A stretch of 64,000 nucleotides of DNA, from contig CM060842.1 in NCBI GenBank assembly GCA_030762175.1, positions 44,946,001 to 45,010,000 of the forward strand, given 5' to 3'. Of the stretch, positions 10,706-22,015 are shown piece by piece; position 1 is the stretch's first letter, and each line of letters opens with the position of its first letter. The translations under genes and the position numbers were made by a program. This stretch comes from Metallyticus violacea. Lineage: Eukaryota; Arthropoda; Insecta; Mantodea; Metallyticidae. The notes beneath the pieces are model-generated. The model saw only the letters and a list, made by a program, of their open reading frames with translations, had not been told where the DNA came from and ran no database searches.

Positions 10706-12259
10706 GTTTTTACGTGCTGGGTAGGATCTTACCTTTCCCATTTCATTGGTTGTTTACAAGATCCAAAGCTTCCTGGTGCAATATGATGGTGGAAAGGTTC
10801 TGCCCCAGGGTCTGGTATGGAAGGGGACTCCTTAAAGAGGGCTCTGTCGTCGTCGGAGGGAAACTATTAGAGATCTTGTCTATGTCCGTTTCTCACACAG
10901 CCCTGCTGCCTTGTGTCTTTCTTCCCCAAAGTTCCCCCACTGGTGACATAGACACATATGGTTGAAGTATCGAAATATTATCCATCGTACCAACCCAACC
11001 AATCCAATTTTACTTTCAACTCAATACTCATCTATGTAGATAATGTTTCTTTCGCGTTTTATTTTCACCAAGTGTCCCCAGGCCACTATGTCAGGGAGTT
11101 CTATAACTTTTCTTTTATTTTTACATTTCTTCCACTTAAAATCGAATTTTGGAATACATATCAAAGTAAACTTCACCCTCGTGGAATATTAAACGTTTCT
11201 CCCAAGTTAAGTGTAGGAATTCTTTCAACAACATGCGTGTCACACATTTGTCCAAATCGTCAATATTACTACAAAGTGTTTGGATCTTGTTTTCCGAACA
11301 TGTAATACTGTTTTACCCACAAACACTCAATTGTTTCACCTCCTCGTGCATTCTTTTTATTGTGACTTCAGAAACGTGGGCATAAACAGCAACTCTTGCA
11401 CTGTCTTGACTTAGAGGAAGTAATATATACATGATTAGGTATCGGAACTTAACATCAAGAAAAATTAGTAGGTCAATACAAACAAAGCAAGATATATGAT
11501 ACCATATGACTCACTGCTCGGCAGTTAAATAAAAGCATAATGCATGCCAGGCTTAAAGATAAATAGTGATTTGCAGTTCATAACTTATTGCATAGTTCAT
11601 ACTTGTTGTTTACACAGTACCGATGTAACTTCACATAGCTTCATTTTGGTTTTAGTGCTTAGAAATTCTGATACAAGATCATTAATGCCCCTAATAATTG
11701 CCGACCCTTATAGTAAATCACTTTTGTCTTCTTAATCTCTGAAATCATATGCTATTAACTACAAAATTCACTGCATACTGCGAGTAATGTGTCACAGTTT
11801 TCTTTATGGAGTTCCACATTGACGTCTGCAGCGATAGGAGGGATGTGAATCGGCCATAATAAGAACTACCTTGCCTCCTACCATTCCTCATCCCGCGGGG
11901 ACCATAAGCTGTTGGACAAACAGTATGCGTTCTTGAGGTCTTATTTGCTCTTGGACGCCTCACATGTTTGATGATTTTTAGTAGTGTTCTTTCTTCCCAT
12001 TAAAATATAGTTCTAACAGAATGTTTCCTTTTTATTGTTATTTTTTTTAACTGTTGTTTCAATTGCATATATACTGGATGTTTCGGAATAACTATTTCTA
12101 ATTTTCGGATGTTTTATAGGGCATATAACTAAACGTTTTTGTAATAAAACAGTGTCTTAAATGCTTCCGTTTCTGAATAATATGGTAAAAGCCAAAACAC
12201 TTCACTGGCCTTATTTTCGTTCATGGCGGCCTTTATTTGATTCACTTATTATCGTTACC
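10706..12259. other. No recognisable gene
   Basis: The open frames at 10576-10965 and 10958-11305 overlap the SINE-like head or have no recognisable motif. Most of the region is AT-rich and unassigned. From about 12070 it may be the 5' end of the transposon whose reading frame starts at 12260. Confidence 0.45.
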
Positions 12260-13213
12260 ATGGAGTTTGCAAACCATCAGTTTGCAAATGAAGAATTAGT
12301 AGACATATACAGAGGGTGCCAAAAATGTATACACACTACAAGCAAAGAAAAAACTGTGTTACATAACAAAACTGAATTCATACAAACAGAAAATGATGAT
12401 CACAGAATCTTAGATTTTTACAGTTACATCAGTTGCTCAAAGTGCCCACCATCGACGTCTACGTTGAGCTACTGATTGAGCAACGTTTGCGAAAGTGTCC
12501 TCAGTGATCGCAGCACATGCTGTTTCAATTTCTTCCCGAAGTGTTGCCAATGTAACTGGTTTTCTACGGTATACAACATCCTTAAGAGTTCCCCTTGCTT
12601 GCAATTGTTACTCGCGTTGGTGGTACACACGTAGTCATTGCCTTTGACTTCAACAGCATTCTCGGTTTACCAATACAACTTCAAAATTTCTATCCGCTGT
12701 TCAAACGATAATCTTGGGCTTCATTTGTTTATTGTTGATTTACTGTCAAATAGGAATACTGTCATAATGTATGTGAGTCACGTCTGTTTACAGAACATCA
12801 TACTACACACTACTGTTGTTTTTCGGTCCAACTTTGAAATACATTAAATATACATCTACTGTGAAAGTGTGTATACATTTTTGGCATCCTCTATATAAGA
12901 GCATCTTAAGGAAATTCCAATATAGCACGGCGAATTTGTGTGAAACAACATCTTCATCGTCATATTGCCTGCCATACAAGGCTAGAACAACGTCTTCGAA
13001 ATGGTGGCCAATTTCAGGTAAAGGAAATAGATTCACGAACAAATGGAACATTATATTTTCAAGATGAGGTTTTACAGAGCTTTGCATATAATTCAAGAAC
13101 CAGCCAGCATTCGAGCTCATTCGATGAATAGATACTAACGATATATCTGTATCTTACGGAGTATGGAAAGCATCCAAACTTGCAAAAGTTAATCCCAGAT
13201 GATTATTCTAGAA
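12260..13213 (+). pseudogene. HTH-type transposase, N-terminal half, split by another element
   Basis: The ATG at 12260 opens MEFANHQFANEELVDIY, the start typical of arthropod transposase-like proteins with an N-terminal HTH (the type often labelled DUF4817). The frame stops at the 582-bp insertion. It resumes after 12892 with RAS, a stop, then GNSNIARRICVKQHLHRH and TRLEQRLRNGGQF (family ...ARRIYxERxPxRxxPxHTTFxxLxQRLRETGxF). Further on come EVLQSFAYNSRTS (family EVLQRVxENPTTSTRAIA) and, near 13160, KHPNLQKLIPDDYSR (family LHPYHLQKVQALxPDDYxxR). Frameshifts separate the pieces. No catalytic blocks were found beyond 13213, so only about the first 150 residues persist. Confidence 0.82.
12311..12892 (-). 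mobile_element. 582-bp inverted-repeat DNA element (deleted IS630/Tc1-like transposon)
   Basis: The ends are 27-bp inverted repeats differing at one base: AGAGGGTGCCAAAAATGTAT at 12311 and its partner (AGAGGATGCC in reverse complement) ending at 12892. They are flanked by TATA-rich sequence, fitting TA-type insertion. The interior, read on the minus strand, encodes only a transposase C-terminus: VTLATLREEIETACAAIT at about 12565-12505 and, one frameshift later, DVDGGHFEQLM at about 12460-12430 (family VDGGHFEHLL). The element therefore lost most of its transposase gene. It sits immediately after the DIY codons of another transposase. Confidence 0.85.
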
Positions 13214-14589
13214 CACTATAATCTGCTGAAGGGTATTTATGTACAATAACGTGGGGTGATACACCATTTTCACATACTTTTTAGAAACTGACTTTTTAAA
13301 GCCTATCACTCAGCCGAGGCACGCAATGAAAAATTGATACAATATATTCTTTTGCATAATAACCTTAGCCTTATTTAGCTAAGTGTTATCGAGGCAGATT
13401 TAGGAACGTCGATGTAATTATATCATACACTTTTGAGAAACTTTAAAGTGATAACAGTGGTCTATACTTACATGGATGTTACTAATGGCATTAAGCACAC
13501 TTTGACATATGTTCCACTTCTGCTCGTTTCGCCAACATTCTCATATTCATCACACGTTTAAAATCTTATCAATTATTTAAAGTCACTTTTATGTTTTATA
13601 ACTCTTGATGAAAACATGCCAAAACTTCATATTGATGTAAAATTTCAAAGTACAGAGCATAATTTATTAACTTTTCATTGCACCATATTTAGCTGTATTA
13701 GTGTATCTGTTCACAAGATAACAAAATAAAACATGCCTTCTTACATTTCTTATACAGAGCATTTCTAAATAAGTATTCCTTATTTTCTGCTATGTTAGAA
13801 GAAATGAAATTTAACATTTTTTCGTAATAAATTAAACGCTCCCGTTTAGGGATATAGTGATGAAAAGAAATCGGGAAAAATAACTGTTTACTTACTTTTA
13901 ACATTTCATACAATAAATTATTAACACATTATGAAAAATTTATTGAAAAGTTATAAGAACTGTCCAAAAATATGATCATGTCGACACAAAGTTTAAACGG
14001 TATGACTGAATGACGAATTCTTCCAAATATCTATGGCCGGTTACGAAAAATTCAGCAAATAACTCTTTTGCTATTTTGATAGGTATCTCATAAAATGCTG
14101 ATTTAGTATAGCCCCAGACACAAGTTATATCTTGGGAACGTGCAGTTTAACGATTTGAAAAATGTTAATTTAAAAAGTTTCGACAATTTAAACTAGTTAC
14201 TCATACACCATCGATTTGAAATGCCATATTACTCAAAATATAAATTGTGACACGTTTAAGAGAATCGAGGGTATTATCCAAAAAAGTTCATAAACCCATT
14301 CATTTAACAGGCAGCATGTTTTGCCACTACAGATTATCAACAATTCCATACGAACATTTACATTGATGGCGGATGTTCAATAGCGTTGAGATTCATATTA
14401 CTCAAAATTTGGCTGCAATGTGTATTAAAAAAGGCTGATCCTAAACATCATACCTGGCAAAACCAGATGCATCTGTGAAAGCTTAAAAGGGCTTTATTGG
14501 TACATGGATATACATTTCAAAACTTGCCATGCTTAATAACTATCAATTTAAAATAAGTTTAATTTAAACAAAAACAGGAATATTATAGA
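13214..14589. other. AT-rich DNA, nothing assignable
   Basis: No protein motif was recognised. The 71-aa minus-strand frame at 13698-13913 has no recognisable family features. Confidence 0.5.
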
Positions 14590-15115
14590 ATTTGTGGCGA
14601 AGTTTAAAACCAGTATTAATAGCATATTTGATTTCTTTCAGCTACCCCTAGGTGTAAATTTCAAATGGCATCTCTACCTTATGAAACTTAAATTAAAAAA
14701 TGATTCATTTTATTACACGTTTTGTTTTCTGTCATTTCCTGATAAGCTAGTTGTTGTGATTTTTTTTTTTTTTGACTTTGAACGAAATAACAAAGTTAGT
14801 CACATGTGGTATGAAAACAAAATTTATTCTGAGTAATATTACAATAATACAACTTAGTTCAGAATTTCTCACTAATACGATTACGTTATACAGCATTTTC
14901 AAACAATTTATTACCAAAACACAAATATTTAATTAAATATTAATTTGCTGTTTTATTCCGTCAAAATAACATCAATATAGGGTACTACGCAACGATAGAA
15001 AACAAAAGATGTAATAATAGTTGAAACCTTTTTAAAAATTAAGTATCATAAGATAGAGTTCCCTTTTAAATTTCAAATTGGTTGTCATGGGAATAAATAA
15101 CATTTTGAAGTTAAA
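14590..15115. mobile_element. About 530-bp element with long imperfect inverted ends, copy 1
   Basis: The left arm has TTTCAAATGGCATCTCTACC then TTATGAAACTTAAATT (about 14658-14697). The right arm, read in reverse complement (15090-15030), has AATTTGAAATTTAAAAGGGA then CTCTATCTTATGATACTTAA. The same arms occur in the element at 18.6 kb. The interior matches that element only when one of the two is reversed (TTTATTACCAAAACACAAA here; TTTATTACCAAAATACAG in its reverse complement). No protein is encoded, which fits a non-autonomous DNA transposon (MITE-like). The ends are approximate. Confidence 0.7.
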
Positions 15116-16566
15116 TTTATTAAGTTCCAGAGCAGTTCATATAGTACAAAGTAATCCCAAAATTGTTGCATATAAACATACCCAACAGAGGCTAGCAATG
15201 TTTATATTTACATATATTAATTTAGTAATAGGTAAACTGATTCGTGCACTTGTACAAATTATGATCATTAAATGCGATCGCTAGGTCTCCATTTCGGTAC
15301 AATAAATTAGTTTGGAACTAGGTAGGCGAATGCGAAGTTTAGTGGTGTTTAATTTGAAAACCGGTAGTGTTTTTTCTTGCTGGGACAAACGTAGTGCCAT
15401 CAACAGAAACATTATGCAGTTGCCATACTTTTTCCCTTTTTGAAACTCATTTTACCAAAATTATAGAGGCATGTTTGTTTACTTTGCTAGTCACCGCACC
15501 CAAATGCATTCGTAAGTGGGAGATTTTTTTTTTTTTTTTTTTTTTTTTTCCTGTGCAGTGCAGCAGAAATTGCGGTGTTTTTCGCTCCATTCTGAAAGCA
15601 CAATATGATGTTGTACGATGGCTGGATGTAGCATGTATATGAAAAAGCTGAGCTGAAGCGAGCTGTATCTATGTGCCCTGAGAGTGGAGGCAACTATTGA
15701 TTTTCCTTCTCGGACCAGCCGCTAGAGCGCTCAGTGTCGCACTGGATTCGCTCGAGCCATGACCCCGTTCCGCTTTCTGGGGCACTGGCTACTCAACACA
15801 GCCTGACGCATATGCCGCCCGCCCGACTCGAGATGCGTCGCGTTAGCAAGAAACTTATTTACACTGATTAAAGCACTACATGGAAACGTAGGACCAAGAT
15901 TGACTGTACCACAGCTTTCAGTCAGGTCTGCCAACTGCGTTTCCTGTAGATAAATGTAAAAAAAAACTGCTATTTTCCACCCTTCCTTATCTAGGTATTT
16001 TTGTAAACTTGCACAACACACACATTTCTGCATTGAAAAAATTTAAGAAGTTTAAATCCTAAATATACATATACAACAACATAGTTTTCTTATACCAACC
16101 ACTATATTGCTTAGATCAGCTGCAAGAACGCAAACAATGAATAATGAGCATGAACTATAAAGTCAGGGTCTTATACAATAACAACTTATAGCAAGTACAG
16201 TGAACCCATTCTTTACGAACATTTTTTTTTTGTTGACATTTTGGAGCTTTAGCTGCTCCGGCTGAGCTAAGCATTCCGGTTATCCGTAAAAGGCGTCTAA
16301 GCAATGAGTTAAGTGAGTTTCTTTTCGCGAACTTAAATTAGTACAGTAAATGAACCAATACCTTGTAAGTTTCAAACTTTGTTTACTAGAGATAGTAATA
16401 GAACGTATGAAATTGAGGAAAAACTTCAGTAATAGTTAACTAAAGTTGTTACCATACTTCACTTTTGATGTTCTATTATTTAAATATTTATTTCACGTAA
16501 CAAGAATACCTGAAATAAATAAACGCCGCGTGCGCTGTTTCAAGTTCATAATGTATACTTTTTAAT
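15116..16566. other. No recognisable gene; poly-T run
   Basis: It contains a 26-bp T run at 15524-15549. The GC-richer patch at 15700-15860 has no recognisable similarity. Otherwise AT-rich. Confidence 0.5.
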
Positions 16567-16768
16567 AGAGTTTAACGCTCGTTTTAACCACTTAGAATCA
16601 CAGGCGGTGGTACATGAGATAAAATGATAATTTGGGAAAGGTTTTTTTTTTTTCTTTAAAGGAAGGAAGCGTTCCAGTCTAAGTTTTAGGGTGCCTATCC
16701 GACCTTTGCCATTTATAAGGACTGAGGAAAACCTGGAAAAAATCTCAATCATGGAGGACGGCCACCAT
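16567..16768 (-). mobile_element. SINE family A body lacking its tRNA head
   Basis: The reverse complement runs GACCGTCCTCC-like sequence, TTTTTTCCAGGTTTTCCTCA, GTCCTTATAAATGGCAAAGG, TCTAAGACTGGAACGCTTCC-like body and the 3' end with ACGAGCGTTAAAC. The head expected upstream (at higher coordinates) is absent; a SINE B takes its place. Confidence 0.88.
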
Positions 16769-16774
16769 AGCTTG

Positions 16775-17068
16775 TTGTTGATTTGGTTTATTTATGGACG
16801 CTCTTTAACATCTCAGGTCATGAGCGTCCCATTCAATTCAGAGTGTGAAACGGTCGAAAATTTTGCTCCGAGGCCTCTTCATTCAGGCTTGAGGTTCTTT
16901 TACGTGCGGTAATTCTACGACAGGATACTATACTTCCCTTCCGAAGTAAATCATACTTAGAATTTTTACGCCCAAAAATATCCATCAACCATCAACTCTG
17001 GCCGGGATTGAAACCGCTATCTTGGATCTAGGAGGCATGCATGGTTACCACTAGATCACCGGGATTGA
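16775..17068 (-). mobile_element. SINE family B adjoining a headless SINE A
   Basis: The minus strand has the full family B order: tRNA-like head with GATCTAGTGGTAACCATGCA, AAGATAGCGGTTTCAATCCC, body with TTTTTACGCC-derived sequence in reverse, and end GACCTGAGATGTTAAAGAGC. Its 3' tail directly abuts the truncated SINE A at 16768, both in the same orientation. Confidence 0.9.
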
Positions 17069-17119
17069 CGCACTCGTGGCGATTTATTAAATATGTTAAT
17101 GAAATGATGAATGTTGACT

Positions 17120-18005
17120 CTCTAGGAAAACGGAGCGCGTGGAGCAAATGAAGAAAATGTCTGGCAAGTTTTGGAGTTCATCAAGATATGTCAGCAACTT
17201 CGGGGAACGATGATTGTGTGGTGTGTTTAAATGTGGTAGATCGTTCTTCCAAGTGAGCATGGTAGTGGTTTTTGGAAAATTGTCACAGCAAGAAAACATT
17301 TAACCAAAGTACATGATTTAGAGCAGCAAAATCGACAGGTGAATATCAAGAATATAGGAGAGGAATCAGGCATCTCATATCATAGTGTATAAACATTTTA
17401 ACTAAAGAATTAGGTATAAAAATTAATTGCTCCTCAAACCGATTGAGAACCAAGAGTTGTAACTTTCTTGACACATAAGTCATGGTCTCATTACTATAAT
17501 TCTAAAACCAAAAATATAAACTAAGAAATAAAAATATCCAGGGTTTTAACAATGATAAGAAATTTAGTCATCAGTTGCCAATTTTTTTGGATGCACAATG
17601 TTTTATTCCTGTGAATTATTTGCAGAGAGGAGCCACAATAACAGATCGTTATTATACAAACTTAATTTCAAAAGTAAATATGCAATCAAAGAGAAACGTT
17701 TGGGGAAGTTTTAGGCGATGTATGCTCTTCTTCCGAATAATGCTTCAAGCCACAAGTATCGTGTAGCAATGGCTACAGAATTTGAACTGTTTGAACATCC
17801 TGATGGAGGCAGTGGTTTGCAGTTATTCCAGGAAGCTATAGAAATGGGAGAAGTTTACCAGTCTTAAAGAAGAGTATGGACAAAATGAAACTAGGTCAGG
17901 GCAGAGCACAGGAATCAGCTGGAACAAATTTTTATTACAGCAAAGCTGATAGTGCAATTGGCAAAATTTTTCCCAATCCGGATAACCATTTTATCTTCGT
18001 GATAT
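17120..18005 (+). pseudogene. Mariner-type transposase relic (second lineage)
   Basis: Scattered frames give VNIKNIGEESGISYHSV near 17345 (second N-terminal HTH; family VxxIGEELGISYxSV) and the catalytic region near 17575. There FWMHNVLFL/DAQCFIPVNYLQRGATITD and RYYTNLISKV match the family block around the second Asp (FFDxQGxVxxEFLPRGxTVNxxYY). Near 17725 residues resembling NNASSHKSRVAMATEFELFEH and PDGG (family DNAPAHKSRV...FELxEHPPYSPDLAPSDF) follow. C-terminal blocks near 17900-17990 resemble the last 40 residues of the family. Frameshifts and stops occur throughout, and the first HTH is not recognisable. It is an old copy, more decayed than the one at 46.2 kb. Confidence 0.75.
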
Positions 18006-18584
18006 AAGAACAGAAGTTCCAAAGTAATATTTGCTGATAATTAGGAGAGAATATTCAGAAATACTGAAATTTTGTTTGGGAAAATGATAATTTCTGTGAC
18101 AAATATACAACATTTAATTCAAGAATGTCCCAGATTATAATACTTTATCATATGTCCAACTGACACAAATATATGTAGTAATATTTTGGTTTTACTCCAA
18201 TACTTATCATAGATACAGATTACTAAGATGAAATTATTCTTTAGTTTAAAAATGATGTGGTAAGGATGCAAAAATGTTCCTTTTAAACTTCATTAAGAAG
18301 ATATATCCCATAAAAGATATTATATATCAAGTTTTGGTACTTTAATTTCCTTATTTTATAAAATAACAGTAGCCTAGTTAAATGACAATAATATACTAAT
18401 GAACGAAAAATTATGATATTAGTTTTATAAATTAATCTGAAAAACCAATAAGTTTACTTGAATTATTAAGCAGTAATCATGCTAGAAATTATTGTAAATT
18501 TATATGACTTTTGTTTTAAAATTTGGCAATCCAGACAACTACCTCTATAAATAGTGTATTAAAAATCAAACATATCAGTATATA
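18006..18584. other. AT-rich DNA, nothing assignable
   Basis: No motif was recognised. Confidence 0.5.
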
Positions 18585-19130
18585 TGTTGAGGGGGAAGTT
18601 TAAAAGCAACATTGATTACATTTTAGTTTTCTCCCCTAACTTTGAACTTTCAAATGGTACCTCTATCTTATGATACTTATATTTTAAAGAGAATATTAAA
18701 TTCTCTTTAAAATATAAAAATGTCACATCTTTTTATATTGTTACCTGACAACTAGGATTGTTGTTATAGTTGTCTGCATTTGCACAGAAAATACTAAAAA
18801 TCCATTTAGCATAGTACAATAGCTGTATTTTGGTAATAAAGTGTTACAAAGTTAAGGAATAGTGAAATAGTCTGTATTAATGTAATATTAATAATTTAAA
18901 TATTATTGAAAATAAATTATGTTTTTATTCTACAATTCATTTTTTTTATTCTGACCAAACTCAAACAATAACAACGATACAGTTTGGCAGGAATTGATTG
19001 AAAGCAAACTATTTTATAAAAAGTTAATTTTTTTAACATTTAAGTATCATAATGTAAGAGTGTTATTTAGAATTTCAACGGGAGTGACTGAGACCAAAAC
19101 TAAAATGTAATCGACACTTCTCGCCCAATA
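18585..19130. mobile_element. About 545-bp element with long imperfect inverted ends, copy 2
   Basis: Both borders are TATAT-rich. The left end starts TGTTGAGGGGGAAGTTT and the right end in reverse complement starts TTGGGCGAGAAGTG. A 17-bp exact inverted match, GATTACATTTTAGTTTT, lies at 18614-18630 and, reversed, at 19096-19112. Further in, CTATCTTATGATACTTAT (left) pairs with TTACATTATGATACTTAA (right, reversed). No coding sequence. It is related to copy 1 at 14.6 kb but with the interior in the opposite direction. Confidence 0.75.
18677..18717. repeat. Perfect hairpin, 18-bp arms, 5-base loop
   Basis: ATATTTTAAAGAGAAT and its exact reverse complement are separated by ATTAA, and two further base pairs extend the stem on the outside. 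It sits at the inner edge of the left arm of copy 2. Copy 1 has no matching hairpin at the same point. Confidence 0.92.
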
Positions 19131-20596
19131 TATAAATTGATATTTTTTGTTTAAATTAAATTTATTTTGAATAGGTAGTTATTTCGTCAGGGTATTTTTG
19201 AAATGAAAGCCCTGTATAATACAAATGATACGTATCAAAATCGATTAAACCGAACCATATTAAGAAAAGACATAATGGGGGAAATAACAAGAAAAATACG
19301 TACACGAACCGATCACAAATATTACTTATATGTACAATAGCACCTGCCAGTACAAGCCTTCACCAAGTAATTCTACTTAACTCAAGTATGCTGAAGCAAC
19401 TAGCTCTCACCCAGCTCAAAGAGCCCCAGGTTGCACTGTACCGGTTCAGAAACCAAGATCCCCAATGTCGTAAGATAGAATTTGGGACTTTAATCTTAGG
19501 ATTAAGTTAAGTGATGTTATGGTTTTCGTCGGGATAGAGCCCCGTCATTATGATTCTTCTATTATGTGGCAATGCTTAATTTTATAATTAATATTTTTGT
19601 ATATTACTATTGTAAATTTCTCATTATTGGTTAAAATCATTAAAAAAACTAGTGTATTATGACGTAGTTGCAAAATTTACGTCATTAAATTTTTCATTGC
19701 CACAATGCTATCACTAACTAAATGTTAATTTACAATAATATTAAAGAAAAAATATTTATTACCAAAAAAGTAATTATTTATCTTAATTTGAGAATACTTA
19801 ATTGCAAAATTAATAAGTTAATAATTCCTATAAAATAAATTAGTAGAGTATGAAAATAATAATCTGTTCTTAAGTTAATGCTGACACTAAAACTTCTTTA
19901 AAATTTCTTTAATATCTTTAATATTTTTCCAATTAATAAACCTTTAGTATTATCATAAGATTTTCTCGGTATCAGTGACTATTCAGTCAGTATGAACAAT
20001 AACAATAGACAAAATAACTAAATAACCTACATCAACACAATAACGTATTGAGTACAATAAAAGAATCATTAACTTCAGAGTAACTCATTAGAAATAACTC
20101 ATTAGAAAATCGACATTAATATTAATTTTATTTTATTAATATCATTTTACAGTTGAACTACAAAAATGTCTCATAAAACTCATTTAAAATGTAATGTAAT
20201 TATTGCGTTCTTAAAAATTGCGAAACTTACATTGCTTGGTACAAACATTTATTAATGAAATGAAGTATAATATTAAAAATTAATAATACAAAATATAATT
20301 ATGTGGAACAGTTTTCCTGTTTCTAAAAAGTTTAGTTTTGAGTAGGAATGATATGACTATAACATTTGGATATCTGCATATCAGGATCTTATGTAACTTG
20401 CCAGAAAGTGTTTGTGGATCTTCCTGTAAATGATCAGCAGTGAGTGAAAATTCTGTATTTTGTGGCTGTCGCCTATCCATTCTTCTTCATGTCTCATACA
20501 GCGCTTCTTTCCTGCCCCCCTTCCCCCCTTCTCGCAGCAAAACATCACATCACCGGGTCTGTCAGCCTCCCTAGAGTCCAGATTTGGCTCTCTGTG
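19131..20596. other. Very AT-rich DNA, nothing assignable
   Basis: No coding frame of note. A short, more balanced stretch at 19360-19560 has no recognisable similarity. Confidence 0.5.
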
Positions 20597-20785
20597 AGTT
20601 CTGGCTTTTCGCCGTTGAAAGGGAGGAGATTTCAGACCGTGGACGAGATTAAGGAGAATACACGACAGCTGACGGTGATCCCGAAAGAGGTCTTTGCAGA
20701 CCGTTTAGGAAAGTAGAAGGGACATGAGTATAAGAGAAAGAGCTCCCAACGGGAGTCTCTTGAAGGGACTAAGGCGTCATCATGC
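20597..20785 (+). pseudogene. Mariner-type transposase, C-terminal fragment only
   Basis: One frame reads FSPLKGRRFQTVDEIKENTR then QLTVIPKEVFADRLGK and, after a stop, KGHEYKRKSS. This matches the end of a mariner transposase (family FPxLKxxLKGRRFQTxxEIKEN...L.AIPxxxFxxCFxKWKxRWxKC). Nothing before the LKGRRF block is present: the sequence upstream is pyrimidine-rich and unrelated. The fragment is well preserved compared with other relics here. It is probably a partially deleted insertion. Confidence 0.82.
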
Positions 20786-21639
20786 TAGGTAAGCCACATT
20801 TTTTTAATACTTGCTTGGAATGCTTTCTACAGAAATCATGTGTGCGATAAGAGAACGGAAGAATACCGAAAAATCAGAAGTGCTGAATTTTGATAGAGAA
20901 TCCAACAGAGTAAAAGGGAATAATAAAATGCTTAGGGTCGAGAACGACGCTGAAAGCAATGGAATGTGATGAAACGATAATTTCACATCTACCATGTTCT
21001 TGTATTTTTATTACGTTAGCGTGGAAAATCAGGTTTTTAAGGATTTTATTATGAAACAATAAATAAATGAACAAACAAATGAATATCTTTAAGTCACCCT
21101 TATGCTTTAAAAATATTAATAGATATTAGTGTACAAAAATGGATCAAATTGTTAACAGAATCACAATCTGAATAAAACATAAATACTACATGTACATGAA
21201 TGACTATAAGCACATTATTGTTACCGAAGACAATGAAGGTGCTTCATATATAATGAGAAAACTAGTAAAAGAAAATAAAAAGTTAACAGTTAGATGTAAT
21301 TTTTATGGACATGAAACATGTAATTAATATTGTTAATAGACAATTAAAAAGTCAGAAAGGCTAATGAATTTAAATTTTGAGTTGAACTTTAGAAGCTGGT
21401 GCTACAAGTTCAACTGAAATAATAAAACGGATAATTGAAGGAAGGAGGGTAATTGACATGCTGGATTTTGTATATATAACATTTTTGAAGGAGGCAAGCA
21501 AGGATATCAAATTTGGATAAAATGAATTATTATTCAGAGAAGTATATTTAGATACTTTAACCTTGCTCAAAGGTTGGTTATTTTATACCTACCCTTGAGA
21601 GGAAGGGATGAGGTGAGAAAGGAAAGGAGAGGCTATAAT
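20786..21639. other. AT-rich DNA, nothing assignable
   Basis: No motif was recognised in either strand. Confidence 0.5.
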
Positions 21640-22015
21640 CTAAGGACGTAGACGGGGTCCATTTTAATGTTTTCAGGTAGAATACCCCAATGACGACGAA
21701 GCCTCTCCCCCAAAGTGTTCATGTCCCTCAGAATCTCTTCCAAATGAAATGCTTTGGCAGACACCTTTCCCCAGCGCAAGCCTTCGCCACGCCGGACCAG
21801 CGCACCTCTCCCTGGCATTTTTAATTCTGTAACGGAACCTTTGAAATAAAATGATATGAAATGGGAGAGCGAAAAATTCGTGGAAAGGAAAGGTCCATCT
21901 CAGCATTCACTAAGCGACCAGGGAAAACAAGGAATAAATCCAAGGTAAGGATAGTCGGGCCAAGGAATTTGACTCCCAATTGCGAGTCCGAAGCGTTGTC
22001 GCCTGAACCACATCG
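21640..22015 (-). mobile_element. Interspersed repeat / SINE of a third family
   Basis: Read on the minus strand it starts with a tRNA-like head (CAGGCGACAACGCTTCGG then GAGTCAAATTCC), shared with the locus at 10.63 kb, followed by GACTATCCTTACCTTGGATT. The 3' half, around 21745-21870, is shared with 37.34-37.49 kb: CTTTCCCCAGCGCAAGCC-like sequence, a CCGGACC/CCGCACT block, and ATGATATGAAATGGGAGAGC. Being present at more than one place and carrying a tRNA-like head, it is a SINE candidate. No flanking duplication was found. Confidence 0.6.
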
